From Desertivirga arenae (GTDB lineage Bacteria; Bacteroidota; Bacteroidia; Sphingobacteriales; Sphingobacteriaceae), in contig NZ_JAFEWE010000005.1 of assembly GCF_017355785.1 (NCBI RefSeq), positions 124,001 through 188,000 of the forward strand: DNA of 64,000 bases, written 5' to 3'. Under the pieces are notes generated by a model. The model was not told where the DNA came from. It saw only the letters and a program-made list of their open reading frames with translations, and did no database searches. The stretch's first letter is position 1; each line of letters begins with the position of its first letter. Made by a program: the position numbers and the translations under genes. Positions 43,602 through 52,194 of the stretch are shown here, piece after piece.

Positions 43602-44623
43602 TAAGGAGAGGTTTACCAGTGAAGAAATTTATATTAATACTTACCCTGACTGCCCTTTCAGGACTAGCTAAAGCGCAGGATTATATTTATTCGCAATTTT
43701 ACAACGCTCCTGTTTACCTTAACCCAGCTTTAACCGGGCAATTCAAGGGGGCATTCAGGATGAATATGATATACCGTAATCAATGGAGCGGAATGGAAGG
43801 TGACCTGAGTTATCTTACAGCTTCAGCCGACTATCAATTCAAAAACATCAATGGAGGTGTAGGCTTAATGGTAAATAGTTCTAATGAGGGGACAGCTTAT
43901 CTTAAGAAAAACAATCTCGCCGGAACATATTCCTATAATGTAGGAGGTGGAAGATTTATGGCTTCTTTTGGCTTACAGGCGGGAATAACTAATAGTAGCG
44001 TTGATTTCAGCAAATTCGTCTTCTCGGATCAGATTGATCCAAGGACCGGCTTTGGAGGATATGCTTCGATGGCAGAGATTCCGGTCAATAACAGTAAATA
44101 TTACTTTGACGCCGGAGCAGGAGTTAACCTGGTGATGGGTAATGCTATGGTTGGAGCTTCAATGCTTCACCTGAATAAGCCAAATGAATCTTTTACAGGC
44201 TCCTCCCTCCCAACTCCAGTAAGAACAGCTATTCATGCCAGTTACCGTTATGCATTGGACCGGTACGATCCTTATGACGAGGGTGGTAGCTTTTTAATTC
44301 CTTCCGTGATCTATTACAAACAAGCTCAGGCAACTTCTTTAAGTGCAGGATTACAGTTCAAGAAACGCGGCGTAAATGCCGGTCTATGGTACAGATCAAC
44401 TGGAAAAGGAGCAAACGAATCACTTGTTCTATCCCTAATTTTCGACATTTTTACAAATCCCTTTAAAAATCAAAAGGTACGTTTAGGTGTAAGTCATGAT
44501 GCTTCTACAGGAAAGGTAAGCTACGGAAACACCAGCGGATCATCAGAAGTTAGCGTTGGATTTGAAACGGGTGAGCCTCGTGAAAACAGCTTTAGCGATG
44601 TTAAGTGTTACGATTTTTATTAG
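43598..44623 (+). CDS. PorP/SprF family T9SS outer-membrane protein
   Basis: A 341-residue outer-membrane beta-barrel of the PorP/SprF family, needed in Flavobacterium for secretion and anchoring of type B cargo such as SprB. A signal peptide ends at LTALSGLAKAQ; the family block YIYSQFYNAPVYLNPALTGQ follows, and YRNQWSGMEG is also conserved. The ATG overlaps the cargo's TGA (ATGA). A GTG seven codons later would give the more usual MKKFIL start, so the true N-terminus is not fixed. A perfect terminator follows. Confidence 0.9.
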   Translation: MIRRGLPVKKFILILTLTALSGLAKAQDYIYSQFYNAPVYLNPALTGQFKGAFRMNMIYRNQWSGMEGDLSYLTASADYQFKNINGGVGLMVNSSNEGTAYLKKNNLAGTYSYNVGGGRFMASFGLQAGITNSSVDFSKFVFSDQIDPRTGFGGYASMAEIPVNNSKYYFDAGAGVNLVMGNAMVGASMLHLNKPNESFTGSSLPTPVRTAIHASYRYALDRYDPYDEGGSFLIPSVIYYKQAQATSLSAGLQFKKRGVNAGLWYRSTGKGANESLVLSLIFDIFTNPFKNQKVRLGVSHDASTGKVSYGNTSGSSEVSVGFETGEPRENSFSDVKCYDFY

Positions 44624-44656
44624 AAATTCCTCTGTTGTACAATGGTAAAGCTTAGC

Positions 44657-44700
44657 TCAATCTGTCCGTAGAGTTTCCCAACCTTTTACGGACAGATTGA
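44657..44700. terminator. Terminator between PorP/SprF and fRMsr genes
   Basis: Perfect 14-bp stem TCAATCTGTCCGTA / TACGGACAGATTGA (44657-44670 with 44687-44700), 16-base loop. The flanking genes converge, so it may serve both. Not followed by a long U-run on the plus strand. Confidence 0.7.
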
Positions 44701-44731
44701 TAAAGAGGACTTTCTGACTCTTTAATCATAC

Positions 44732-45202
44732 TTAGTTCAACCAGCTTATAATCTCCTCCAGATACTTCTGATCTACTTCATCAAACTGATTTAAATCTTT
44801 ACTATCTACATCTAAAACACCAGCCACCTCTCCTTCACAGAAAAAAGGCACAACAATTTCAGAGCGGGATAAAGAACTACATGCAATGTGACCTGGAAAA
44901 GCCTCTACATCCGGCACGACCAGGGTCTTTTGCTCTTGCCAGGCCGATCCGCATACTCCTTTTCCCAAATCTATTCTCGTGCATGCTACCGGCCCTTGAA
45001 AAGGTCCCAGTACCAGTTGCTCATTTTTTACAAGATAAAATCCCACCCAAAGAAAATTGAATTGCTCTTTCAGAGCAGCCGATATATTGGCCAGGTTTGC
45101 AATAAGGTCTTCTTCGCCACCAATCAATGCGCGAACCTGAGGAAGAAGGGATTGATATTGTTCTTCCTTAGTTCCATTAAAAATTTTAAGATCTTCTGCC
45201 AT
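44732..45202 (-). CDS. msrC: Free methionine-(R)-sulfoxide reductase (GAF-domain)
   Basis: A 156-residue single GAF-domain enzyme that reduces free methionine-R-sulfoxide using thioredoxin. Three Cys residues at 74, 84 and 108 have the same spacing (10 and 24) as Cys84, Cys94 and Cys118 of the E. coli enzyme. The motifs NFLWVGFYLV, LGKGVCGSAW and VLDVDSKDLNQFDEVDQ are those of the fRMsr family. The frame continues two codons upstream to a TTG, but the ATG at 45202 is the better start. It is not in an operon with any neighbour. Confidence 0.93.
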   Translation of the reverse strand: MAEDLKIFNGTKEEQYQSLLPQVRALIGGEEDLIANLANISAALKEQFNFLWVGFYLVKNEQLVLGPFQGPVACTRIDLGKGVCGSAWQEQKTLVVPDVEAFPGHIACSSLSRSEIVVPFFCEGEVAGVLDVDSKDLNQFDEVDQKYLEEIISWLN

Positions 45203-45319
45203 ATCCAAAATTAGGTACCTTTCAGTTATCTCTATATGCGCAATGAAATAAATGACCTAAAAAATGTAATTAGTAACACAAGCAAGTTCCTAAATTTGTA
45301 ATAACACACATTAGCATAT

Positions 45320-47491
45320 ATGAAAATATTAAGAATTCCTCTCATCGCTCTTTGCAGCATTTCTGTCCTCCTGCTTTCCTTCCGCTATTACAAGCGCTTT
45401 GACGAGGGCATGTTTCCCCTAAGTGAAATCAGCAAGCTCGACTTAAAGAAAGCTGGCTTAAAGATCGAACAGAACGAAATTTATAATCCTGATAGTACCA
45501 GTCTCATTGATGCTCTGGTAAATGTAGGTGGTTGCACAGGTTCTTTTATTTCAGATGAAGGGCTCATCATCACCAATCATCACTGTGCTTTCAGTGCTGT
45601 ACAGCAAGCCAGTACACCAGAGAAAGACTATTTAAACAACGGCTTTGTTGCACATAAGCGGGAGCAGGAAATTCCCGCAAAAGATCTTACTTGCCGCATT
45701 ACTGAGAGTTATGAAGACGTTTCTGATAAAATTTTAAATGCAGTTGCTAATGTTACTGATCCTGCTGCCCGCATCACCCTGATCAAAGAAAAGATCAAAG
45801 CTATAGTAGCGGAAGCTGAGGCAGCAGACAAGACGATTCAGGCGGAAGTTTCCGAAATGTTCATAGGAAAAACTTACGTACTCTTTCGCTACAAGCTATT
45901 GCAGGATGTGAGACTGGTTTACGTTCCTAGCAGAAACATCGGCGAATTCGGCGGAGAAACTGACAACTGGGTTTGGCCACGTCACACTGGTGATTTCTCT
46001 TTTATGCGTGCTTACGTTGCTGCCGATGGTAGTTCTGCCAAATATTCCAAAGGCAATGTGCCTTACAAGCCTAAAAAATTCCTGAAAGTGAATGCGAAGG
46101 GCGTTAATGAAGAAGACTTCATTTTTATTCTTGGGTACCCGGGAAGAACATTCAGGAATCGCCCATGGCAGTACCTGAAGTACCAGCAGGATTACCTTCT
46201 TCCCTATGTTTCCCACTTGTATGAGTTCCAAAATAAGGCATTGGAAGAAGCAGGTAAAAAAGATAAAGCTACAGAAATACGTCTTTCCACACGTATAAAG
46301 CGCAATGCTAACGTATTTAAAAACTATCGCGGAAAGCTAAAGGGACTACGAGGACTAAGTCTGGTAGAAGAAAAGCGAAAAGAGGACGAAGCCTTGTCGG
46401 CTTATATCAATTCCAGCAAGGATTTAAAGGACAGATATGGAAATCTGATGTCGGAAATAAACAATCTCTATCAGGAAATCTATAGCGAGGCAAGCAGAGA
46501 CTTGTGGCTATCGCAAATCTATACCAGCACGAGTCTTTTAAATATAGCAGGGCAGATCAATGGATTTAGAAATGCCATGTTACTTCAACCTGTTTCTGAG
46601 CGGGAAAAGTTTTACACCAACAACTTTCCAAGACTTCAAAACAACATACGGCAGATGTACGAAGGCTATGATCCTGATGCAGATAAGAACATCTTCATAA
46701 AAATGCTAACGGATGCAAACCAATTACCAAAAAAACAACGGATAACGGCAGTGGATAAGCAAGTTTCTAAAAGTTTCGACCCGCAGAAGCAAATCCGCGA
46801 CTTTACCGACAATCTTTTAGCCTATACTCGTTTAAAGGACCGGGACTATGTAATGAACACATTGATTAAATCTACCAGCACAATCAGCTCATACAATGAT
46901 CCATTATTGAACTTTGAGAAAGAACTGAGCATCCAAATAGCGTCTATGAAGCAGGAAAGCGACAAACGGGAAGGAAGATTAAACAAGCTGATGGGCGATT
47001 ACCTGGCGGTAAAAGAACAGTTCAAACCACAGAACTATATACCAGATGCAAATAGTACGCTACGCCTTACTTATGGGTATGTACGGGGATACTCTCCTTC
47101 TGATGCCACCTACATGAAACCTTTCACCTCTGTTAAAGGCATTATTGAGAAAGGAAGTACTGATAATCCTGAATTTAATTATCCTTCTATTGTACGGGAT
47201 CTATGGCAGGCAAAAGACTTTGGCCCTTTCATTAAAAATGAACTGAATGATGTTCCTGTAGCTTTTTTATATAATCTTGATACCACTGGAGGGAATTCAG
47301 GCTCACCTGTATTAAATTCCTATGGAGAATTGATCGGAGTAAATTTCGACAGGGCATACGAGGCAACCATTAACGATTTTGCCTGGAACGAAAGCTATAG
47401 CAGATCAATTGGGGTAGACATACGATATGTTCTTTGGATCGCCTCAAAAGTAGATAAGGCAAATTTTCTCCTGAAGGAAATGGGAATCTAG
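45320..47491 (+). CDS. S46 family dipeptidyl-peptidase, DPP11-like
   Basis: A 723-residue periplasmic serine exopeptidase with a signal anchor (LIALCSISVLLLSF). The catalytic His is H88 in TNHHCAF and the nucleophile is S660 in TTGGNSGSPVLN. S46 enzymes release dipeptides from the N-terminus of peptides. The residue 18 positions after the Ser is Arg678 (GVNFDR), corresponding to Arg673 of Porphyromonas DPP11, which selects acidic P1 side chains; DPP7 has Gly there. An Asp/Glu preference is therefore predicted. The length matches the family (about 710-720). It is not operonic. Confidence 0.93.
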   Translation: MKILRIPLIALCSISVLLLSFRYYKRFDEGMFPLSEISKLDLKKAGLKIEQNEIYNPDSTSLIDALVNVGGCTGSFISDEGLIITNHHCAFSAVQQASTPEKDYLNNGFVAHKREQEIPAKDLTCRITESYEDVSDKILNAVANVTDPAARITLIKEKIKAIVAEAEAADKTIQAEVSEMFIGKTYVLFRYKLLQDVRLVYVPSRNIGEFGGETDNWVWPRHTGDFSFMRAYVAADGSSAKYSKGNVPYKPKKFLKVNAKGVNEEDFIFILGYPGRTFRNRPWQYLKYQQDYLLPYVSHLYEFQNKALEEAGKKDKATEIRLSTRIKRNANVFKNYRGKLKGLRGLSLVEEKRKEDEALSAYINSSKDLKDRYGNLMSEINNLYQEIYSEASRDLWLSQIYTSTSLLNIAGQINGFRNAMLLQPVSEREKFYTNNFPRLQNNIRQMYEGYDPDADKNIFIKMLTDANQLPKKQRITAVDKQVSKSFDPQKQIRDFTDNLLAYTRLKDRDYVMNTLIKSTSTISSYNDPLLNFEKELSIQIASMKQESDKREGRLNKLMGDYLAVKEQFKPQNYIPDANSTLRLTYGYVRGYSPSDATYMKPFTSVKGIIEKGSTDNPEFNYPSIVRDLWQAKDFGPFIKNELNDVPVAFLYNLDTTGGNSGSPVLNSYGELIGVNFDRAYEATINDFAWNESYSRSIGVDIRYVLWIASKVDKANFLLKEMGI

Positions 47492-47587
47492 TAGAATTAC
47501 GAGCTTGCATAATTAACGAGTTCATTGTTGTGATCATAATCAATCGGTGTAATCAAAGCCAATTAGTGTAATCCCCAATAATAATAT

Positions 47588-47595
47588 TACTTTTG
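47588..47595 (+). promoter_or_regulatory. -7 promoter element of rnpB
   Basis: TACTTTTG exactly matches TAnnTTTG and ends six bases before the first base of the RNase P RNA, the distance expected for -7 to +1. Two related 14-base direct repeats (CAATCGGTGTAATC at 47541, CAATTAGTGTAATC at 47560) lie just upstream. Confidence 0.75.
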
Positions 47596-47600
47596 CTCCC

Positions 47601-47953
47601 ACAGGCCGTTCTATCGCTGTTCGCCTTGGGCGAAAAGAGGAAAGTCCGGGCAACAAAGGGCATCCTGCTTCCTAACGGGAAGGGATACAGCTTGACTGTA
47701 TTACGGAAAGTGCCACAGAGAATATACCGCCTTGATTTATCAGGGTAAGGGTGAAAACGCGAGGTAAGAGCTCACGGCCTTGTATGGCAACATGCATTGC
47801 GGTAAACCCCAGGAGTTGAAAGACCAAATAAGCCAGCGCTAAGGGCTGCCCGTCCAAGCTGGTGGGTAGGTCGTTTGAGCCGGTGAGCAATTGCCGGTCT
47901 AGATAAATGATAGAATCCGATCCGTCGGAACAGAACCCGGCTTACAGGCCTGT
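47601..47953 (+). ncRNA. rnpB: RNase P RNA, type A
   Basis: The catalytic RNA that matures tRNA 5' ends. The universally conserved GAGGAAAGTCCGGGC lies at 47637-47651, AGATAAATGATAGAA at 47901-47915 and ACAGAACCCGGCTTA near the 3' end. The 5' ACAGGCC (47601-47607) pairs with GGCCTGT (47947-47953) to close helix P1, which fixes both ends; the length of 353 fits type A. Open frames on the opposite strand across this stretch are discarded as shadows. The gene has its own promoter and terminator. Confidence 0.97.
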
Positions 47954-47963
47954 AAATTTTAAA

Positions 47964-48013
47964 ATTCAAATAGAAAGAGGCTTCTCGAAAGAAAAGCCTC
48001 TTTTTATTTGAAT
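47964..48013 (+). terminator. Terminator after rnpB
   Basis: GC-rich inner stem AAAGAGGCTT / AAGCCTCTTT followed by T-tract, extended outward by ATTCAAATA / TATTTGAAT (47964-47972 with 48005-48013). Confidence 0.9.
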
Positions 48014-48113
48014 TATTCCTGCACTTATTGACTTACATCTTTTTTATGTGTGACCTTGCTCATTCCCTACCTTGAGCATTATCGGGATCTTTGTAATAAC
48101 AAAACACAGAGAC

Positions 48114-48467
48114 ATGATAACACATAAATTAAATTCAAAAACAGAGTTAGAAGTTGTAAGAGAGCAAGCTTTAGAACTTAATTTATTAGAAAAATTCAAT
48201 GCATTTGCAGACAGGCAGAAACCCTATCAAATGGTGTGGTGGCTTCTAACGCTAATGGTTATCGGAGGCTTGGCTTTACCCCTTACATTCCTTCTTGTCT
48301 ATTCGTATAACGGTCCGGTAATTCCTTTCCTAACTATAAGTATGATCTCCTTTTTCGCTTGTATTGTATCAAACATGGGTGGTATGGGAATTAGAGTGAA
48401 CATTGGAGCATTTTGGTTCAGCTTAATCCTTCATGTGTTAATGGTTTCCTTCACCATACTTTTTTAA
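48114..48467 (+). CDS. Small membrane protein of unknown function
   Basis: A 117-residue protein with a soluble, charged N-terminal 35 residues (MITHKLNSKTELEVVREQAL) and three hydrophobic segments (VWWLLTLMVIGGLALPLTF, IPFLTISMISFFACIVSN, FWFSLILHVLMVSFTILF). The frame extends 14 codons upstream, but the ATG at 48114 starts right after an A-rich stretch and gives a better N-terminus. It stands alone between two terminators, so it is probably an independent gene. A possible promoter (TTG at 48072, GATCTTTG at 48086-48093) lies upstream. No family recognised. Confidence 0.6.
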   Translation: MITHKLNSKTELEVVREQALELNLLEKFNAFADRQKPYQMVWWLLTLMVIGGLALPLTFLLVYSYNGPVIPFLTISMISFFACIVSNMGGMGIRVNIGAFWFSLILHVLMVSFTILF

Positions 48468-48497
48468 CGGCCAATAATAATTCGCGTTATATAATAA

Positions 48498-48534
48498 ACA
48501 AGAGAGGATTATCCTAAGGATCATCCTCTCTTGT
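48498..48534. terminator. Bidirectional terminator
   Basis: ACAAGAGAGGAT-T-ATCCT pairs with AGGAT-C-ATCCTCTCTTGT, a 17-bp stem with one internal mismatch and a one-base loop region. It lies between the convergent small membrane protein and the MG2/plug-type gene, only two bases from the latter's stop. Confidence 0.8.
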
Positions 48535-48535
48535 A

Positions 48536-50992
48536 TCACTTCACTTCGTAAGTAGCACTTCCGACTCCAGGTACACCATTCTCTGAAACGCCTTCTACCT
48601 CTACCCTTATCTTTGTTTTAGGGTCTGCATTATAAAAATACAAAGTGCCTAAGCCATTCTCGTCAGTTTTGACCATCGGATTCCAGTAAATAGTTGTCCT
48701 AAGATCTGTTTTAGTTGAAGATTTCGCAGAAGGGTATACCGGACTATAAAATATTCTCTGCTGGTAATATCCGTTAACTGATGTATTGAGAAGACTGAAC
48801 TCCTTTTTTTCAAAGGCAGTTGGTTTAAGCGTAAGGTAAATGAGGTAAACGTGAGCTCCTGGTTTTACAGTGCTCATTCCGCTTAACGAGTCAAGACCCA
48901 TTTTTGTAGACCCTAACATGTGCCTGACTGTTATTTTTTCAATTTGATCCATTTGAAGCGTATAGTAATCCATCCGATCGAAAAGGTCTTGGCGCTTATT
49001 TACAATAAAAATTGGCCTTACCCTTTTTCCATCCGACAGGAACTCAACTCCATCAGCAGTAGCATCTTCAGGATTAAGGGCTCCATTCACATTCGTCATA
49101 AGATAGTGTGTCAGGCTATTATAATCATAATCTTTGGGTCCAATTACGAAATTTTGATCAGGGTAACCAAAAGAAGTCAATACATCTCCGAAAATAGTCA
49201 GAGTTTTACTTCCTTTCACGTTTACCTCCTTCAAGGCAATCGTATCAGAAAGAGAAAATTTGTCCATGGCAACCTTTCTTTTAGCTGCTTCAGTTTTAAA
49301 CTTTATTGAGAGCACGCTTTCTGTTTTGTATGCGGGTAGAACGTTAATAGCAAAGGGTGGTGAATATAGTGAATCGATTACAAGACGCCCTACTTTCTTT
49401 GCCTTACTGTCTGTAGAAACCAGCTTGATTACTTTGTTACCATCGAAATTGATATTATCAAAATAATATCTCCCTTCTGCATTAGTTGTTGCAGCAAAAA
49501 GTTTATCACCTTTGGAACCACTGGCAAACAAAGTGACATTCGCTCCAACCACTGGTTTAGTTGAACTCTTCTCAGTAACGCGTCCCGATATCGTAAATCC
49601 AGTTTCATTCCTATTCTTGATCACTATAGAGGTATCGCGCATACGCTTCCAAATAAAATCTCTCCAGCCCTGGGTGATCAACAAGTTGTCAAGGTCCTTT
49701 TCCCGATCGCGATTGGCAGGATCGAAATATTGCCTTGGGTTTTCTATTTCGCCCCGGAGCTCCGATTCAAGCATATAATAAGTCATTAAATTATTTCTTC
49801 CCTCCCGGACAATGTCGGCATCAACTGCAGCTAAAGATAGATTAGCTTTAACAGGCCTATTCTGTAAATCTGTTGTTTTTACTGTTACAACTACTCTTTC
49901 TTTAGACTGGTAAACAGGTTTCGTAGTACTTACATTCACCTTTAAGGCATTTTTGGAATGAATGTAAACCAAACGTTCACAGTGAGAACGCCCTTTGTCA
50001 TCCGCGAGAGAAATCGCTGCAATTCCAGCAGGGAACTTATCCTTTGGAATTTCAGCAATAGCCTGAGGGTTATTCATGGGAAATCTTACTGAAAAATAAG
50101 AAATCCCCCCATGCCTTGCCCTTAACTCCATTTCATGTCCTTTGTAATCTGCAAGGGTGGCGGGATTCGTACTTATAATCACTTTAACAAAAGCTGAATC
50201 GGTATTTACAGTCCTGATGGAAAAACCTGTATGTAAAACTTCCGGAAGACTTGCAGTAAATGCCGTTTTACCATTTATTACCCCCTTCACCAAATATTTC
50301 AGGCCAGCTTCTGGTTTTAATAAAAACCGACCTATTCCTTGATCATTACTTTCCAAACTGGTAATGGTATCTCCAGTGTTTGAAATGACAACAGCCCTTA
50401 CTTTGCCGCCCCTGCCATTACTTGCCTCTGTCTTAAAAGCCACTATCCCGGCTACACCTTCAAGCATACTCCCTCCTTCGGGAAAAAATCGAAGAATGTT
50501 TTTTTGCCCGGTATCATTTATTGCAACAAAACTTTTAGCCGGTGCAACTCGACCACCTTTAGGGAGTTTAGCATGATCATTGCTTACTTCGATCCTTTTT
50601 TCAAAAACAAAATTATCTCCGAAATTCTTCATCCAGTTGGTGTAGGCCCTAAGGCGGTAGGTTCCTGCACTAATGGAGTCACTTAAACGGATATCGCCGT
50701 AGCCTAGCCCCTCTTCTAGTCGGATCACTTTGCGGTCAACAATTGCGGCGTCAGGAGTAATAAGTTCAACATACAAATTGTTACTGGTATTGAGGAGTTG
50801 ATTTACCTGTCCATTCAGGAGATAAGCTTTATACCAAATATCTTCTCCGCTAAAATAGAGGTCACGGTCTGTATGCAAATAAACTTTCTCAAAGAAGACT
50901 CTCACTTTCGAATTATCCTGAGGGTAGGACGGCGTTATAGTTGCCATAGCCACAATTAACATAACCCAGCAAAGGAGTTTAGGTCTTCTCAT
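48536..50992 (-). CDS. MG2/carboxypeptidase-regulatory and plug-like envelope protein
   Basis: An 818-residue exported protein of a Bacteroidota-specific type. Signal peptide to PSYPQ. The N-terminal part (FFEKVYLHTDRDLYFSGEDI, YRLRAYTNWMKNFGDNF) is the MG2-like domain also found in macroglobulins. A carboxypeptidase-type regulatory repeat lies near 460-540 (ISGRVTEKSSTKPVVGANVT), and residues about 600-740 look like a TonB receptor plug (LKEVNVKGSKTLTIFG), but no beta-barrel follows. The C-terminus ends in a beta-rich domain. Function unknown; probably periplasmic or outer-membrane associated. The last gene of its strand before a terminator. Confidence 0.75.
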   Translation of the reverse strand: MRRPKLLCWVMLIVAMATITPSYPQDNSKVRVFFEKVYLHTDRDLYFSGEDIWYKAYLLNGQVNQLLNTSNNLYVELITPDAAIVDRKVIRLEEGLGYGDIRLSDSISAGTYRLRAYTNWMKNFGDNFVFEKRIEVSNDHAKLPKGGRVAPAKSFVAINDTGQKNILRFFPEGGSMLEGVAGIVAFKTEASNGRGGKVRAVVISNTGDTITSLESNDQGIGRFLLKPEAGLKYLVKGVINGKTAFTASLPEVLHTGFSIRTVNTDSAFVKVIISTNPATLADYKGHEMELRARHGGISYFSVRFPMNNPQAIAEIPKDKFPAGIAAISLADDKGRSHCERLVYIHSKNALKVNVSTTKPVYQSKERVVVTVKTTDLQNRPVKANLSLAAVDADIVREGRNNLMTYYMLESELRGEIENPRQYFDPANRDREKDLDNLLITQGWRDFIWKRMRDTSIVIKNRNETGFTISGRVTEKSSTKPVVGANVTLFASGSKGDKLFAATTNAEGRYYFDNINFDGNKVIKLVSTDSKAKKVGRLVIDSLYSPPFAINVLPAYKTESVLSIKFKTEAAKRKVAMDKFSLSDTIALKEVNVKGSKTLTIFGDVLTSFGYPDQNFVIGPKDYDYNSLTHYLMTNVNGALNPEDATADGVEFLSDGKRVRPIFIVNKRQDLFDRMDYYTLQMDQIEKITVRHMLGSTKMGLDSLSGMSTVKPGAHVYLIYLTLKPTAFEKKEFSLLNTSVNGYYQQRIFYSPVYPSAKSSTKTDLRTTIYWNPMVKTDENGLGTLYFYNADPKTKIRVEVEGVSENGVPGVGSATYEVK

Positions 50993-51010
50993 AATTGGTT
51001 GAAAATTTAA

Positions 51011-51028
51011 GCTAAGTTATAGCTTAGC
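51011..51028. terminator. Weak hairpin between metallophosphoesterase and MG2-type genes
   Basis: GCTAAG/CTTAGC, six base pairs with a six-base loop, in the 82-base gap on the minus strand. Weak, no U-run; a transcript boundary is possible but not shown. Confidence 0.3.
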
Positions 51029-51074
51029 ACGAGAATTCCTATACTATGCTATTGAACCTTCAAAATCTTTTAAT

Positions 51075-52145
51075 CTAGATGATCTGTTCTTCAAACACTA
51101 CTCTTCCTTTGTCGAGCTTCCTGCTCATGTCAACCGCCCAGGCAGATAAATAGACGGCACCATCAGGATCATATCGAAGTTTGAAAAAACCTTTAACCTT
51201 CTCTCCAAAACGAAGATATTTTCCGTCTTGCACAACATATTTCACTTTCGAGCCTGATCCGCTTACAATAAAATGGTTGTGATTTTTGCAGATATATTGC
51301 AGATTATGTTCATGGCCTGCGGCATAGATCAGGTCGGGATATTGAGATAAGATCTCTTTAAGTTTTTTTCTCAAGCGCCTGTATCGGGGGTGAGCCATAT
51401 CTTCCCGCGCCCCTAAAAACTTCCGGTATAATGGAAGCAGCGATCCGATGCCGGGTAATGGAAGCCAGGCGTTCTTGTCGTAAATAGTTAGAGGAAATAT
51501 ATGATGCTTAAGCTGAAACTTTCCCCCGTGAATGGCATAACTGTAGACGGGATGGTGCCCTACTACCAGTAAGTGCTTATTCTCGCGCTTATTCCTATCA
51601 AGAATCTCTATCAAATGCTCAAAGAACTCTTCCTCTGTAGAAACCCTGCACCCGTACTGTTTTCCAATCGGCCTTAATCCCTTCTGGAGCCACCATTGAG
51701 TATCCAGCGCAACGATTGTTAAACGTGGATTAATGTCCATTTCTACAGGTCCGGGACAACCGTTAGAAGGAAGAAACACATTGCGCCCTTCAAAAAGCTT
51801 CTGTATGTATTTTTCCTGACGGACAATGTAATCGTAGCCATCCTTCCTTCCCTTGTTCCAGTCATGATTACCCGCTATAAAAACCACCTTACCATGATAA
51901 TCTTTCAAAGCTTCAAAATGCATCTTCATGGTATTTTCAGCATTTCGCCTTAATAAAGTTCCTTTCGGCGGCATTCCTCTCGGATAGATATTATCACCCA
52001 GAAAGACAACAGCGGATGGTTGGTCTGGATTAAAATGGGCGCACAGCGTTTGAAGAACAGGATCGGGCTTTGTAGGATGGATATCACCGGTATCGCCAAT
52101 TAAATATACTTCAAAGGAATGGTTTGACTGAGCTATTAGGGACAT
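51075..52145 (-). CDS. Calcineurin-like metallophosphoesterase
   Basis: A 356-residue dinuclear metallophosphatase. Metal-binding motifs in order: LIGDTGDIH, VFLGDNIYPRG, FIAGNHDWNKG, VVGHHPVYS and AAGHEHNLQY, a complete set. The open frame continues to a TTG at 52211 inside the ComEC gene; the ATG at 52145 (MSLIAQSNHSFEVYLIGD) is used because it starts just before the first motif, although the longer start would overlap ComEC by 17 bases. Substrate unknown; family members hydrolyse phosphoesters in nucleotides, phospholipids or proteins. No signal peptide. Confidence 0.85.
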   Translation of the reverse strand: MSLIAQSNHSFEVYLIGDTGDIHPTKPDPVLQTLCAHFNPDQPSAVVFLGDNIYPRGMPPKGTLLRRNAENTMKMHFEALKDYHGKVVFIAGNHDWNKGRKDGYDYIVRQEKYIQKLFEGRNVFLPSNGCPGPVEMDINPRLTIVALDTQWWLQKGLRPIGKQYGCRVSTEEEFFEHLIEILDRNKRENKHLLVVGHHPVYSYAIHGGKFQLKHHIFPLTIYDKNAWLPLPGIGSLLPLYRKFLGAREDMAHPRYRRLRKKLKEILSQYPDLIYAAGHEHNLQYICKNHNHFIVSGSGSKVKYVVQDGKYLRFGEKVKGFFKLRYDPDGAVYLSAWAVDMSRKLDKGRVVFEEQII

Positions 52146-52194
52146 ATGGCTTTTAACAACAGAAAAAGGAAGATTGTTGGTTTTAATGGTTGGT

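Noticed and set aside
47672-47969. Minus-strand frames opposite rnpB
   Set aside because: They are antisense to conserved RNase P RNA elements.
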